From the NCBI GenBank assembly GCA_913031145.1, contig CAJWCO010000006.1, positions 1-64,000 on the forward strand: DNA of 64,000 nucleotides, read 5' to 3'. Position numbers and translations under genes: made by a program. Origin of the DNA: an uncultured Cellvibrionales bacterium. Lineage in GTDB: Bacteria; Pseudomonadota; Gammaproteobacteria; Pseudomonadales; Porticoccaceae. Under the pieces are notes generated by a model. The model was not told the DNA's origin, did no database searches, and was given only the letters and a program-made list of their open reading frames with translations. Shown piece by piece: positions 1-13,185 of this stretch (within the stretch, counting starts at the first letter, position 1; each line of letters begins with the position of its first letter).

Positions 1-55
1 GAGCGTCGGTCTCCAAAACCGAATGTTGGGGGTTCGAGTCCCTCCTGGCCTGCCA
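1..55 (+). tRNA. tRNA-Trp (CCA anticodon), 3' part only
   Basis: The window opens inside a tRNA. The anticodon arm with loop CTCCAAA (anticodon CCA) is followed by the variable loop, a GGTTCGAGTCC T-arm, the 3' acceptor strand and an encoded CCA ending at base 55. The 5' part, including the D-arm, lies outside the window. In gammaproteobacteria this tRNA commonly sits between a tuf copy and secE, and secE does follow here after 27 bases, so another tuf gene may lie just upstream. Confidence 0.93.
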
Positions 56-82
56 CGAAAAATTAGGGAGTACGTTGAGCAA

Positions 83-451
83 ATGAGTGTAGCGGTTGAG
101 GAAAAGCAATTTCGTTTTGATGCGTTGAAATGGACCGTCGTGCTTACCTTGGTGGCATCCGCAATTTATGCCAATTGGTACTTCAGTGCGGAGTCGTTGC
201 TTTTACGTGTCATTGGGCTGCTTGTGGTTTTATCGGCGTGTTTGTTTATCGCCTCGCGGACGCAGAAGGGATCTACAGTTCTTGAACTTGCTGTGGGTGC
301 GAGAACAGAATTGCGAAAAGTGGTGTGGCCAAGCTTAGAAGAGCGTAATCAAACGACACTTATTGTCGTTGTGGCCATTACAATTATGGCTATAATTTTA
401 TGGGGAATCGATTCATTTTTGAGTTGGTTGGCCTCGCTGATAATGGGTTAG
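83..451 (+). CDS. secE: Preprotein translocase subunit SecE
   Basis: This is the small essential subunit of the SecYEG channel in the inner membrane, 122 residues. Hydrophobic segments lie at about 17-34, 39-58 and 93-118, the three-helix form found in enterobacteria and pseudomonads. The conserved cytoplasmic amphipathic helix before the last span ([12 protein letters not shown], about 73-84) is present. The frame is open upstream into the tRNA, but the ATG at 83, after AGGGAG, is the only sensible start because the tRNA ends at 55. nusG follows 8 bases later, as in most bacteria. SecY is encoded later in the window. Confidence 0.95.
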   Translation: MSVAVEEKQFRFDALKWTVVLTLVASAIYANWYFSAESLLLRVIGLLVVLSACLFIASRTQKGSTVLELAVGARTELRKVVWPSLEERNQTTLIVVVAITIMAIILWGIDSFLSWLASLIMG

Positions 452-459
452 GGTGCTGC

Positions 460-993
460 ATGTCGAAGCGTTGGTATGTTGTTCATGCCTATTCAGGGTA
501 CGAGAAGAAGGTTGCTCTTGCGCTGCAAGATCGATTGCAGATGCACGGTCTTGAAGATCGGTTTGGTGAGATTCTTGTGCCTACAGAAGAAGTCGTTGAA
601 ATGCGTGACGGCCAGCGACGAACCAGTGAGCGAATGTTTTTTCCAGGATACGTTTTGGTGCAGATGGATCTGGATGACGATACTTGGCACTTGGTTAAAG
701 AAACGCCCCGTGTGATGGGTTTTATTGGCGGAAAGGCTGACAAGCCTGCGCCTATCTCTGACAAAGAGGCAGACCTGATATTGCAGCGAGTGCATGACTC
801 GGAAGATGCGCCGAGGCCGAAGACGATGTTTGAACCCGGGGAAACAGTGCGCGTGTGCGATGGGCCTTTCAATGACTTTAATGGCGTTGTTGAAGAAGTG
901 AACTATGTGAAGAACAAATTGCGTGTGGCGGTGTCTATATTTGGGCGCTCTACGCCCGTTGAGCTTGATTTTGTGCAAGTAGAGAAAGCGTGA
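460..993 (+). CDS. nusG: Transcription termination/antitermination factor NusG
   Basis: NusG binds the RNA polymerase clamp and couples transcription to Rho or to ribosomal S10. The 177-residue protein has an N-terminal NGN domain (about 4-115, starting [13 protein letters not shown]) and a C-terminal KOW domain from about residue 124 ([14 protein letters not shown]). An upstream ATG at 400 would add 20 residues that are a frame-shifted copy of the SecE C-terminus, so the ATG at 460 is used. It is co-directional with secE. The rplK leader follows. Confidence 0.97.
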   Translation: MSKRWYVVHAYSGYEKKVALALQDRLQMHGLEDRFGEILVPTEEVVEMRDGQRRTSERMFFPGYVLVQMDLDDDTWHLVKETPRVMGFIGGKADKPAPISDKEADLILQRVHDSEDAPRPKTMFEPGETVRVCDGPFNDFNGVVEEVNYVKNKLRVAVSIFGRSTPVELDFVQVEKA

Positions 994-1110
994 GATAGCG
1001 TTGTAAAAGTGTTGGGTTTTTGGCGCTGGTGTCAACCCATCGGGGAGCCGACGAACGTTTGACTATTGCAGTCATCGGGAGGCGATAATACCCATTATTG
1101 GAGAATACAA

Positions 1111-1542
1111 ATGGCAAAGAAAGTCACTGCTTATATCAAGCTGCAAGTAGCAGCAGGTAAGGCGAACCCCAGTCCGCCTGTGGGGCCTGCTCTAGGGCAG
1201 CACGGGGTTAACATCATGGAATTCTGTAAGGGCTTTAATGCTCAGACGCAGGGTATCGAAGCTGGATCCCCAGTTCCTGTGATTATCACGGTGTATGCAG
1301 ATCGCAGTTTTACCTTCGAAATGAAATCCCCCCCGGCTTCCTTCTTGTTGAAGAAAGCAGCGGGTATCTCAAGCGGTAGTAGCGAGCCTAACAGTAAAAA
1401 AGTAGGTACCGTTACGCGTGCACAACTGGAAGAAATCGTGAACGCTAAAACGCCTGATTTAACAGCGGCAGATATGGACGCGGCAGTGCGAACGATCGCC
1501 GGATCTGCTCGGTCCATGGGCCTAGATACGGAGGGCGTGTAA
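1111..1542 (+). CDS. rplK: 50S ribosomal protein L11
   Basis: L11 belongs to the GTPase-associated centre at the base of the L7/L12 stalk and binds the 1067 region of 23S rRNA. It is 143 residues with the usual start [12 protein letters not shown] and the proline-rich segment [17 protein letters not shown] (about 22-38), the binding region for thiopeptides and release factors. The frame is open further upstream, but the ATG at 1111 matches the family start and follows a GGAGAA site. rplA starts two bases after the stop, so the two are translationally linked. Confidence 0.97.
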   Translation: MAKKVTAYIKLQVAAGKANPSPPVGPALGQHGVNIMEFCKGFNAQTQGIEAGSPVPVIITVYADRSFTFEMKSPPASFLLKKAAGISSGSSEPNSKKVGTVTRAQLEEIVNAKTPDLTAADMDAAVRTIAGSARSMGLDTEGV

Positions 1543-1543
1543 C

Positions 1544-2239
1544 GTGGGTAAACTTAGCAAGCGTCGTCGTGCTATCAATGAGAAACTCGAGCCGGGTAAG
1601 CTGTATGCGGTAGAAGACGCACTTAGCCTTTTAAAAGACTTATCCGCGATTAAATTTACAGAAACTGTCGATGTTGCGATTAACCTGGGTATTGACCCGC
1701 GCAAATCAGATCAAGTGGTTCGCGGAGCTACCACGCTACCTAACGGTTCAGGCAAGTCAGTGCGTGTTTGTGTGTTTGCGCAAGGAGACGCCGCTGAGGC
1801 TGCGACTGCGGCGGGCGCAGAGATGGTCGGGATGGATGAATTGGCCGCTGAAATTAAGGGGGGAAACCTTAATTTTGATGTGGTAATTGCAGCGCCAGAC
1901 GCTATGCGCGTCGTTGGAATGCTCGGCAAGATACTAGGCCCCAGAGGGCTTATGCCAAATCCAAAAACGGGTACTGTAACGCCAGATGTTGCGACAGCAG
2001 TCAAAAACGCAAAAGCGGGTCAAGTGAGATTCCGAGCGGACAAAAACGGAATTATCCATGGCGGTATCGGCACGCTTTCATTTGATGTGTCGGCGCTCAA
2101 GGGCAACCTGGAGGCTTTAATGGCCGACCTCGTCAAGGCCAAACCAGCCTCTGCGAAGGGCGTCTACATGAAAAAAATTACCTTGTCCTCGACCATGGGG
2201 CCGGGCTTGGCGATCGATAGGGCTACACTCGATCTCTAA
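1544..2239 (+). CDS. rplA: 50S ribosomal protein L1
   Basis: L1 forms the mobile L1 stalk that helps move deacylated tRNA out of the E site, and in many bacteria it represses translation of its own L11-L1 mRNA. The 231-residue protein has the family length and the signature block [16 protein letters not shown] (about 128-143). It begins with GTG at 1544, two bases after the rplK stop, so reinitiation by ribosomes finishing L11 is likely. A 230-base leader with hairpins separates it from rplJ. Confidence 0.97.
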   Translation: MGKLSKRRRAINEKLEPGKLYAVEDALSLLKDLSAIKFTETVDVAINLGIDPRKSDQVVRGATTLPNGSGKSVRVCVFAQGDAAEAATAAGAEMVGMDELAAEIKGGNLNFDVVIAAPDAMRVVGMLGKILGPRGLMPNPKTGTVTPDVATAVKNAKAGQVRFRADKNGIIHGGIGTLSFDVSALKGNLEALMADLVKAKPASAKGVYMKKITLSSTMGPGLAIDRATLDL

Positions 2240-2246
2240 AAAAATT

Positions 2247-2438
2247 CTCAGCCAAGGCTGAGTCGACAACTTTGGGGTCGCGCAATTGCGCCGACTGTCA
2301 AAGACCGCAGGTTCCCGCGAGGGTTTAATGAGGTATGGGGTGGAGCCCATCGCCTGCGCAGATAGTGAACCCAGCACCAGACGTTAGCGCGTGTGTTGCT
2401 CTTCACTGATTGGGGGGTTGCAGTGCATTCTCTGCAAC
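2247..2438 (+). promoter_or_regulatory. Structured rplJ leader (two hairpins)
   Basis: The 230 bases between rplA and rplJ hold a compact inverted repeat right after the rplA stop (CTCAGC/GCTGAG, 2247-2262, no T-run) and a perfect 7-bp hairpin, GTTGCAG/CTGCAAC (2417-2438), about 30 bases before the rplJ ATG. In E. coli the equivalent leader binds the L10-(L12)4 complex for feedback control. The position suggests the same role, but the L10 binding site itself was not demonstrated here. Confidence 0.5.
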
Positions 2439-2469
2439 TTAAATATGAGGTCAGATATGGATCAATACT

Positions 2470-3000
2470 ATGCCATTAAATCTCGATGATAAAAAAGCGA
2501 TTGTTGCAGACGTTCATGCGACGGCGGAACACGCTCTTTCATTGGTTATTGCCGATGCTAGGGGAGTTGATGTTGCTGATATGACCGTATTACGCGCCAA
2601 GGCCAGAGAAGACAACGTGCAGTTGCGGGTTATCCGAAATACGTTGGCCAGGCGAGCGTTCGCCGATACCGATTATGCGTGCGTAGACCCGGTGTTGGTT
2701 GGACCTTCTTTGTTTGCATTTTCCATGGACGATCCGGGCGCAGCGGCGCGGTTGTTAAAAGATTTTGCCAAAGAAAATGCCAACTTCGAAATCAAGGCGT
2801 TGTCTGTTAGCGGTCAATTGTTGGAAAGCACACAAGTTGACATGCTGGCTAACTTGCCGACGCGCCATCAGGCGTTGGGTATGTTGGCCGCAGTCACTTT
2901 GGCTCCGGTGACTAAACTGGTGCGTACCTTTAACGAAGTGCCAACCAAGGTGACGCGTGTTGTAGCAGCGATTCGTGATGAAAAAGAGCAGGCAGCCTAG
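2470..3000 (+). CDS. rplJ: 50S ribosomal protein L10
   Basis: L10 anchors the L7/L12 dimers to 23S rRNA next to L11 and, as the L10-L12 complex, is the known autoregulator of this operon in enterobacteria. It is 176 residues. The N-terminal rRNA-binding domain carries the conserved stretch LRVIRNTLARRAF (about 52-64), and the C-terminal helix that takes up L12 dimers includes VPTKVTRVVAAIRDEKEQ. The ATG at 2470 follows a long structured leader. rplL begins 39 bases downstream. Confidence 0.97.
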   Translation: MPLNLDDKKAIVADVHATAEHALSLVIADARGVDVADMTVLRAKAREDNVQLRVIRNTLARRAFADTDYACVDPVLVGPSLFAFSMDDPGAAARLLKDFAKENANFEIKALSVSGQLLESTQVDMLANLPTRHQALGMLAAVTLAPVTKLVRTFNEVPTKVTRVVAAIRDEKEQAA

Positions 3001-3039
3001 CTGACTGCGATCTAAACTTTTTAATACAGGAGGCCCAAA

Positions 3040-3417
3040 ATGGCCCTATCTAATGAAGATATATTGAATGCAATCGGTGAAATGAGCGTGATGGATGTGG
3101 TCGCTCTAGTGAGTGCAATGGAAGAGAAATTCGGTGTGTCCGCACAAGCAGCAGTGGCAGTTGCAGCCGCTCCTGCCGCGGCCGAAGAAGCGGCAGCTGT
3201 AGAGCAAACCGAGTTCGATGTCGTGTTAACAGCCACAGGCGACAAGAAAGTCAATGTGATTAAAGCGGTTAGAGCGATCACCGGTCTGGGCCTTAAAGAA
3301 GCCAAGGGCATGGTGGATGGTGCACCTGCTACGGTAAAGGAAGCGGTCTCGAAAGACGATGCCGAAGAAGCGAAAAAGCAGCTTGAAGAAGCTGGTGCCA
3401 GCGTCGAACTCAAGTAA
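3040..3417 (+). CDS. rplL: 50S ribosomal protein L7/L12
   Basis: This multicopy stalk protein recruits and activates the translational GTPases. It is 125 residues: an N-terminal dimerisation domain (1 to about 35), an alanine-rich hinge (about 38-57) and a globular C-terminal domain with the factor-binding helix containing [20 protein letters not shown] very good ribosome site (CAGGAGG, 7 bases before the ATG) suits its need to be made in several copies per ribosome. A 145-base gap with two hairpins separates it from rpoB. Confidence 0.98.
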   Translation: MALSNEDILNAIGEMSVMDVVALVSAMEEKFGVSAQAAVAVAAAPAAAEEAAAVEQTEFDVVLTATGDKKVNVIKAVRAITGLGLKEAKGMVDGAPATVKEAVSKDDAEEAKKQLEEAGASVELK

Positions 3418-3453
3418 TTGAGTCGGCAGCGGTGCAGTTTGCCGTGGCAAATA

Positions 3454-3506
3454 GGCTATGGGGTTTTACCCCATGGCCCTTCGTCGTGGATGCTCAAAGC
3501 TTGAGC
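3454..3506 (+). promoter_or_regulatory. Two hairpins between rplL and rpoB (attenuator-like)
   Basis: A 10-bp stem GGCTATGGGG/CCCCATGGCC, with one U-G pair and a TTTTA loop (3454-3478), is followed by a 6-bp perfect stem GCTCAA/TTGAGC with a 3-base loop (3492-3506). Neither is followed at once by a T-run. In E. coli the same gap holds a partial terminator and an RNase III site that set the rpo level below that of L12. These hairpins are placed to do the same, but this is inference. Confidence 0.55.
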
Positions 3507-3562
3507 TTGCAATGATTTTAAGGTTGATTGTTTCCCCAAAAAGCTAATCTCGAGGAATACAG

Positions 3563-6500
3563 ATGGCATACTCCTTCACTGAGAAGAAAAGAATCCGCAA
3601 AAATTTTGGCAAGTTGCCAAGCGTTATGGATTTACCCTACTTACTAGCAATTCAGCTGGATTCGTACAGAAACTTTACGCAGATAGGTGTGTCTAAAGAA
3701 GCGCGCGATAACACGGGTTTACATGCCGCGCTGAATTCTATCTTCCCGATCGTTGGTTACGCGGGCTACGCGGCGCTGGAGTACGTTGATTATGTTTTGG
3801 GTGAGCCCGCTTTTGATGTAGAGGAATGCAAGCTTCGAGGGGTTACATATTCTGTGCCACTGAGAGTCAGGGTCCGATTGCTTATTTACGATAAAGAATC
3901 CACAAATAAAGCGATTAAAGATATCAAAGAGCAAGAAGTGTACCTCGGCGAGATCCCGCTCATGACCGATAACGGCACTTTTATCATCAATGGCACTGAG
4001 CGCGTGATCGTTTCGCAGTTACATCGCTCCCCAGGCGTGATTTTTGATCACGACAAGGGAAAGACCCATTCCTCCGGTAAGCTTTTATACACGGCGCGGG
4101 TCATACCGTATCGCGGGTCTTGGTTGGACTTTGAGTTTGACCCCAAGGATCTGTTGTATGTGCGCATTGATCGCCGTCGAAAGCTGCCGGCGACGATTTT
4201 GTTGCGGGCCTTGGGATATTCTAGCGAAGAGATTCTAGAAACGTTTTTCGATACGAGTGTCTTCACCTATAAAAATAATACGTTCTTTTTGGACCTTGAT
4301 CCTGAACGTCTGCGCGGCGAGATCGCGGTATTCGACATTCTCGACAAGAACGGTGATGTCGTCGTTCAAAAAGGCCGCCGAATCACTGCGCGTCATATTC
4401 GCCAACTTGAAAAGAATAAAATTACGACACTCGAAGTGCCTGACGAATACATTCTGGGCCGAGCTCTAGCGCGCGATGTCGCCGACGAAGATACCGGTGA
4501 ATTGTTGTTTGAGTGTAATTCTGAGATCACCGCTGAAACCCTTCAATCACTGACGGATGCCGGGGTGAGTCAGATAGAGACGCTCTATACCAATGATTTA
4601 GATTGTGGGCCGTTTATTTCCGACACGCTCAGAGCAGATCCGTCGCGCACGCAGCTTGAGGCGCTCGTAGAAATTTACCGCATGATGCGACCCGGAGAGC
4701 CGCCGACCAAGGAGTCGGCTGAAAACCTCTTCTACAATCTATTCTTTAACATAGAGCGGTATGATCTATCTGCGGTCGGCCGAATGAAATTTAATCGCCG
4801 TATTGGTCGAAATGAAGAATCTGGTGCCGGCGTGCTTTATGATCCGCGCTATTTTTCTACTCTTAAGACAGACGAAGCGAAGGAGCTTTTAGAGCAGCAT
4901 CAAAATATGACCGATATCGCTGACGTCATGAAAATGCTCATTGATATTCGTAACGGCAAGGGCGTTGTGGATGATATAGATCACCTCGGAAATCGGCGTA
5001 TTCGCTCGGTGGGTGAGATGGCGGAAAATCAGTTTCGGGTGGGCTTGGTTCGTGTTGAACGGGCGGTTAAAGAGCGTCTTGGTGTTGCTGAGTCAGAGGG
5101 TTTGATGCCGCAAGATCTGGTGAACGCAAAACCGGTCGCTGCAGCTATGAAGGAATTTTTTGGATCGAGTCAGTTATCTCAGTTCATGGATCAAAATAAT
5201 CCGTTATCAGAGATTACGCATAAACGCCGTGTTTCAGCCCTAGGGCCTGGCGGATTGACACGCGAGCGGGCGGGTTTTGAGGTGCGCGATGTGCACCCGA
5301 CCCACTACGGACGCGTGTGTCCGATTGAGACGCCGGAAGGACCCAATATCGGTTTAATCAACTCGCTTGCGACCTATGCGAGAACAAATAATTACGGGTT
5401 TATCGAAACCCCTTATCGCAAGGTTGTCGACGATCAGGTGACCGACCAAATTGACTATTTGTCGGCAATTAATGAGTCGCAATACGTGATTGCACAGGCA
5501 TCGGCCGCGCTTGATAGCAACAACCGGTTTTCAGAAGACTTGGTGACAGTCAGGCACCAAAACGAATTCACCGTCAAGCCACCCGCTGAAGTGAATTATA
5601 TGGATGTGTCTCCACATCAAGTGGTGTCCGTGGCGGCATCACTCATACCGTTTCTGGAGCACGATGATGCAAACCGCGCGTTGATGGGATCGAACATGCA
5701 ACGGCAGGCGGTCCCAACTCTGAAAGCAGAGGCCCCGTTGGTCGGCACGGGTATCGAGCGCACGGTTGCTAGCGATTCTGGTGTGTGCAAAGTCGCTTTG
5801 CGCGGTGGACTTATTGAGAGCGTCGATGCTGCGCGCATTGTGGTGCGAGTGGACGATAGCGAGGTCGCAGTTGGTGAAGCCGGAGTCGATATTTACAATT
5901 TGACTAAGTATACGCGGTCGAACCAGAACACCTGCATTAACCAGCGGCCTATTGTGAAGCAGGGAGATAAAGTAGCTCGGGGCGACGTGCTTGCCGATGG
6001 ACCCTCGGTAGACTTGGGTGAATTAGCCCTCGGCCAAAATATGCGTATCGCTTTTATGCCATGGAATGGCTATAACTTTGAGGATTCTATCCTTATTTCA
6101 GAGCGGGTTGTGCAGGAAGATCGCTTTACAACCATCCATATCCAAGAGCTGACGTGCGTTGCGAGAGATACCAAATTGGGGTCTGAAGATATCACTGCCG
6201 ATATCCCGAATGTGGGTGAGGCAGCGCTCGGCCGGCTTGACGAGTCCGGTATTGTGCACATTGGTGCTGAAGTAGCCGCAGGGGACATTCTTGTGGGCAA
6301 AGTGACGCCGAAGGGAGAGACCCAGTTGACGCCTGAGGAGAAACTGCTGCGTGCGATCTTTGGGGAGAAGGCGTCGGACGTGAAAGATACTTCGTTGCGT
6401 GTGCCGACCAGTACCAAGGGCACGGTCATAGATGTACAGGTATTTACTCGCGATGGGCTGGACAAAGATAAGCGTGCTATCGATATTGAGAACGCTGAGC

Positions 6501-7708
6501 TAGAGCAATTCCGTAAAGATTTGAATGATGAATATCGGATCGTAGAGAATGCGACCTTGGGTCGTTTGTTTGCCGCTATCGAGGGTGCTCGAGTGGTAAA
6601 AGCGAGCGGTTTGGATAAGGGTGATATTCTTTCTGCTGACGCGGTGTCTGGGTATGCGGCCTCGGACTGGTTTGATGTCCGTTTGGAAGAGGCGGTGCTT
6701 AACGAGCAGGTATCTTCGGCGCAAACACAACTCGATGAGCGCCGTGGGTTGTTGGACGAGCGATTTGATGCCAAAAAGCGTAAATTGCAAAGTGGTGACG
6801 ATCTTGCTCCCGGGGTATTGAAAACCGTTAAAGTGTATTTGGCTGTGCGGAGGCGTATTCAGCCTGGCGACAAAATGGCCGGCCGACACGGCAATAAGGG
6901 TGTCATATCAGTCATTAAACCCGTCGAAGACATGCCCTTTGATGAAAACGGTGTGCCAGTCGATATTGTTTTGAATCCGCTGGGTGTTCCTTCGCGAATG
7001 AACGTAGGGCAGATTCTTGAAACGCACATGGGGATGGCCGCGCGCGGTCTTGGCGTTAAAATCAACCGCATGTTGAAGAGTCACGCGAAGATTGCAGAAA
7101 TCAGAGAGTTTTTGCAGGAGATATACGACGTCGGTGATTCGGTGTATGGCGTTGATCTAAAGACACTCAGTGATGCAGAGGTGCTTGAGCTATCTTCAAA
7201 CTTACGCCAGGGTGTTCCTATTGCGACACCTGTGTTTGACGGAGCCAGTGAGACTGAGTTGAAAAAACTTCTCACGTTAGCCGGCTTGCCAGAGACGGGT
7301 CAGTTCACGTTATTTGATGGGCGTTCGGGTGATCAGTTTGACCGACCAGTGACAGTGGGTTACATGTATATGCTGAAACTTAACCATCTCGTTGATGATA
7401 AAATGCATGCCCGCTCTACGGGGTCGTATAGTCTTGTGACACAGCAGCCATTGGGCGGTAAAGCACAGTTTGGCGGACAGCGCTTTGGCGAGATGGAGGT
7501 GTGGGCTCTCGAAGCCTATGGTGCGGCGTACACGCTTCAGGAAATGCTTACAGTCAAATCAGACGACGTTGCAGGTCGGACGAAGATGTATAAAAACATC
7601 GTCGACGGTGATCATCGTATGGAGCCTGGTATGCCAGAATCATTTAACGTGTTAGTGAAAGAAATCCGCTCTTTGGGCATCAACATTGAGCTTGAGCACG
7701 AACAGTAA
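3563..7708 (+). CDS. rpoB: DNA-directed RNA polymerase subunit beta
   Basis: This is the beta subunit of RNA polymerase, 1381 residues, about 40 longer than the E. coli protein. The rifampicin-binding cluster (about 534-565) reads [20 protein letters not shown] and keeps the wild-type residues at the positions usually altered in resistance. Also present are [14 protein letters not shown] and, near the C-terminus, the switch/clamp segment [21 protein letters not shown], which meets beta'. It starts with ATG at 3563 after CGAGGAA. rpoC follows after a 62-base gap in the same transcript. Confidence 0.98.
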   Translation: MAYSFTEKKRIRKNFGKLPSVMDLPYLLAIQLDSYRNFTQIGVSKEARDNTGLHAALNSIFPIVGYAGYAALEYVDYVLGEPAFDVEECKLRGVTYSVPLRVRVRLLIYDKESTNKAIKDIKEQEVYLGEIPLMTDNGTFIINGTERVIVSQLHRSPGVIFDHDKGKTHSSGKLLYTARVIPYRGSWLDFEFDPKDLLYVRIDRRRKLPATILLRALGYSSEEILETFFDTSVFTYKNNTFFLDLDPERLRGEIAVFDILDKNGDVVVQKGRRITARHIRQLEKNKITTLEVPDEYILGRALARDVADEDTGELLFECNSEITAETLQSLTDAGVSQIETLYTNDLDCGPFISDTLRADPSRTQLEALVEIYRMMRPGEPPTKESAENLFYNLFFNIERYDLSAVGRMKFNRRIGRNEESGAGVLYDPRYFSTLKTDEAKELLEQHQNMTDIADVMKMLIDIRNGKGVVDDIDHLGNRRIRSVGEMAENQFRVGLVRVERAVKERLGVAESEGLMPQDLVNAKPVAAAMKEFFGSSQLSQFMDQNNPLSEITHKRRVSALGPGGLTRERAGFEVRDVHPTHYGRVCPIETPEGPNIGLINSLATYARTNNYGFIETPYRKVVDDQVTDQIDYLSAINESQYVIAQASAALDSNNRFSEDLVTVRHQNEFTVKPPAEVNYMDVSPHQVVSVAASLIPFLEHDDANRALMGSNMQRQAVPTLKAEAPLVGTGIERTVASDSGVCKVALRGGLIESVDAARIVVRVDDSEVAVGEAGVDIYNLTKYTRSNQNTCINQRPIVKQGDKVARGDVLADGPSVDLGELALGQNMRIAFMPWNGYNFEDSILISERVVQEDRFTTIHIQELTCVARDTKLGSEDITADIPNVGEAALGRLDESGIVHIGAEVAAGDILVGKVTPKGETQLTPEEKLLRAIFGEKASDVKDTSLRVPTSTKGTVIDVQVFTRDGLDKDKRAIDIENAELEQFRKDLNDEYRIVENATLGRLFAAIEGARVVKASGLDKGDILSADAVSGYAASDWFDVRLEEAVLNEQVSSAQTQLDERRGLLDERFDAKKRKLQSGDDLAPGVLKTVKVYLAVRRRIQPGDKMAGRHGNKGVISVIKPVEDMPFDENGVPVDIVLNPLGVPSRMNVGQILETHMGMAARGLGVKINRMLKSHAKIAEIREFLQEIYDVGDSVYGVDLKTLSDAEVLELSSNLRQGVPIATPVFDGASETELKKLLTLAGLPETGQFTLFDGRSGDQFDRPVTVGYMYMLKLNHLVDDKMHARSTGSYSLVTQQPLGGKAQFGGQRFGEMEVWALEAYGAAYTLQEMLTVKSDDVAGRTKMYKNIVDGDHRMEPGMPESFNVLVKEIRSLGINIELEHEQ

Positions 7709-7770
7709 GTGTGGCGAAAGCGTTGCGGCCAACGGCCGCTCCGACCCATTAAGTAACTGGAGGAAGAGTC

Positions 7771-11997
<4,227 letters not shown>

Positions 11998-12029
11998 AGA
12001 AGAGAGTCGCGAGGAAGTGGGTCTGTTGC

Positions 12030-12058
12030 TTGACTCGCGACATTACGGTCATTAGACT
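12030..12058 (+). promoter_or_regulatory. Predicted sigma-70 promoter of the rpsL operon
   Basis: TTGACT (12030-12035) and TAGACT (12053-12058) are separated by exactly 17 bases, so a start site near 12065 is expected, about 100 bases before the rpsL ATG. An 8-bp inverted repeat GTCGCGAG/CTCGCGAC (12006-12041) overlaps the -35 box. It could be part of the rpoC 3' end or an operator. Confidence 0.6.
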
Positions 12059-12062
12059 TCTG

Positions 12063-12138
12063 CACCTCTTTGAGGTGTTGTATCATTGAGTCGCATCAAG
12101 CCATCGGTTTGATGCACAAATAATTAAGCGATTTGTGC
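12063..12138 (+). promoter_or_regulatory. Three consecutive hairpins in the rpsL leader
   Basis: Three perfect stems follow the predicted start site. They are CACCTC/GAGGTG (12063-12077), GCATCAA/TTGATGC (12093-12115) and GCACAAAT/ATTTGTGC (12114-12138). The second and third share two bases, so they either stack end to end or compete at the junction. The last ends 28 bases before the rpsL start codon. A role in feedback or mRNA stability is inferred only from position and structure. Confidence 0.5.
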
Positions 12139-12166
12139 TTGAAAACGTAAAGTGGAGAATGAATAC

Positions 12167-12541
12167 ATGGCAACGATCAACCAGTTGGTTCGTAAGCCGA
12201 GAAAACGAAAAGCCAGCAAATCTGATGTGCCAGCACTGCAGGCCTGTCCGCAGCGAAGAGGCGTATGTACACGGGTGTACACGACGACGCCCAAGAAGCC
12301 TAATTCGGCTTTGCGTAAAGTTTGCAGGGTGCGTCTAACTAGCGGGTTCGAAGTGACCTCCTATATCGGCGGAGAGGGACACAATCTGCAAGAGCACAGT
12401 GTTGTGTTGATCCGTGGTGGAAGGGTAAAGGATCTACCGGGTGTCCGTTATCACACCGTGCGCGGTACGCTAGATACTGCTGGCGTGAATGGCCGTACGC
12501 AACGGCGTTCTAAGTACGGCACAAAACGGCCGAAAGGATAA
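12167..12541 (+). CDS. rpsL: 30S ribosomal protein S12
   Basis: S12 sits at the decoding centre and shapes translational accuracy. The 124-residue protein contains [10 protein letters not shown] with lysines at 43-44 and [10 protein letters not shown] with K88 and D89 (Met counted as 1). The lysines most often changed in streptomycin resistance are wild type, and the aspartate that RimO modifies in E. coli is present. The frame allows an ATG five codons upstream, but the ATG at 12167 gives the family start [12 protein letters not shown] and follows GGAGAATG. rpsG and fusA follow. Confidence 0.97.
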   Translation: MATINQLVRKPRKRKASKSDVPALQACPQRRGVCTRVYTTTPKKPNSALRKVCRVRLTSGFEVTSYIGGEGHNLQEHSVVLIRGGRVKDLPGVRYHTVRGTLDTAGVNGRTQRRSKYGTKRPKG

Positions 12542-12634
12542 GCTTTAAGTTCATTTGTGCACGATACGTGCGCAACAATCGTCGCTAAGTAAGGCTGGGT
12601 ATCATCCCAGAAAACCCTGAAAAAGGTTAATAAT

Positions 12635-13105
12635 ATGCCAAGAAGAAGAGTAGTCGCTAAAAGAGAAATTTTGCCAGATCCGAAGTTTGGCAACATTACG
12701 CTCGCAAAATTCATGAACCATGTCATGGTGAGTGGCAAGAAATCTGTTGCTGAACGAATTGTCTATGGTGCAATGATCATCGTGGAAGAGCGCTTAAAGA
12801 AAGATCCTGTGGAGGTATTTCAAGAGGCTCTAGATAATATCGCGCCCATGGCAGAAGTTAAGTCACGGCGTGTTGGTGGTGCAACGTATCAAGTGCCTGT
12901 TGATGTTCGTCCAGCTAGACGGACAGCGTTAGCCATGCGCTGGTTAGTCGACTATGCGCGCAAACGAGGTGAGAAGTCGATGCCACAAAGATTAGCCGGT
13001 GAGTTAATTGATGCTGTGCAAGGGAAAGGTGGCGCTGTCAAGAAGCGTGAAGACGTGCATCGCATGGCTGAAGCGAACAAGGCGTTTGCGCACTTTCGTT
13101 TCTAA
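12635..13105 (+). CDS. rpsG: 30S ribosomal protein S7
   Basis: S7 is a primary 16S rRNA-binding protein that nucleates the 30S head and lines the E site. In E. coli it is also the repressor of the str operon. It is 156 residues, the usual bacterial length, starting [19 protein letters not shown] and including the rRNA-contact region [20 protein letters not shown] (about 75-94). A 93-base gap separates it from rpsL. A terminator-like hairpin lies just downstream, before fusA. Confidence 0.97.
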   Translation: MPRRRVVAKREILPDPKFGNITLAKFMNHVMVSGKKSVAERIVYGAMIIVEERLKKDPVEVFQEALDNIAPMAEVKSRRVGGATYQVPVDVRPARRTALAMRWLVDYARKRGEKSMPQRLAGELIDAVQGKGGAVKKREDVHRMAEANKAFAHFRF

Positions 13106-13133
13106 CTCGCTTGGGACTATTTTTAAAGCGCGG

Positions 13134-13167
13134 AAGGTGGCTGTTTGAGCCGCCTTTTTGTGTTTTT
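13134..13167 (+). terminator. Terminator-like hairpin between rpsG and fusA
   Basis: The 8-bp stem AAGGTGGC/GCCGCCTT, with one T-G pair and a 7-base loop, runs straight into TTTTTGTGTTTTT. This is a good intrinsic terminator shape for the plus strand, yet it stands only about 20 bases before the fusA start. It may let only part of the rpsL-rpsG transcripts reach fusA. Confidence 0.6.
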
Positions 13168-13185
13168 AGAGGGGAGTAAATTATT

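Noticed and set aside
1059-1089. Possible rplK promoter (TTGACT and GATAAT)
   Set aside because: The spacing is 19 bases and the -10 is imperfect; too weak to list.
6070-6774. A 234-codon open frame on the minus strand inside rpoB
   Set aside because: It is antisense to a strongly conserved part of rpoB, is serine-rich as expected of a reversed frame, and has no ribosome site or family resemblance.
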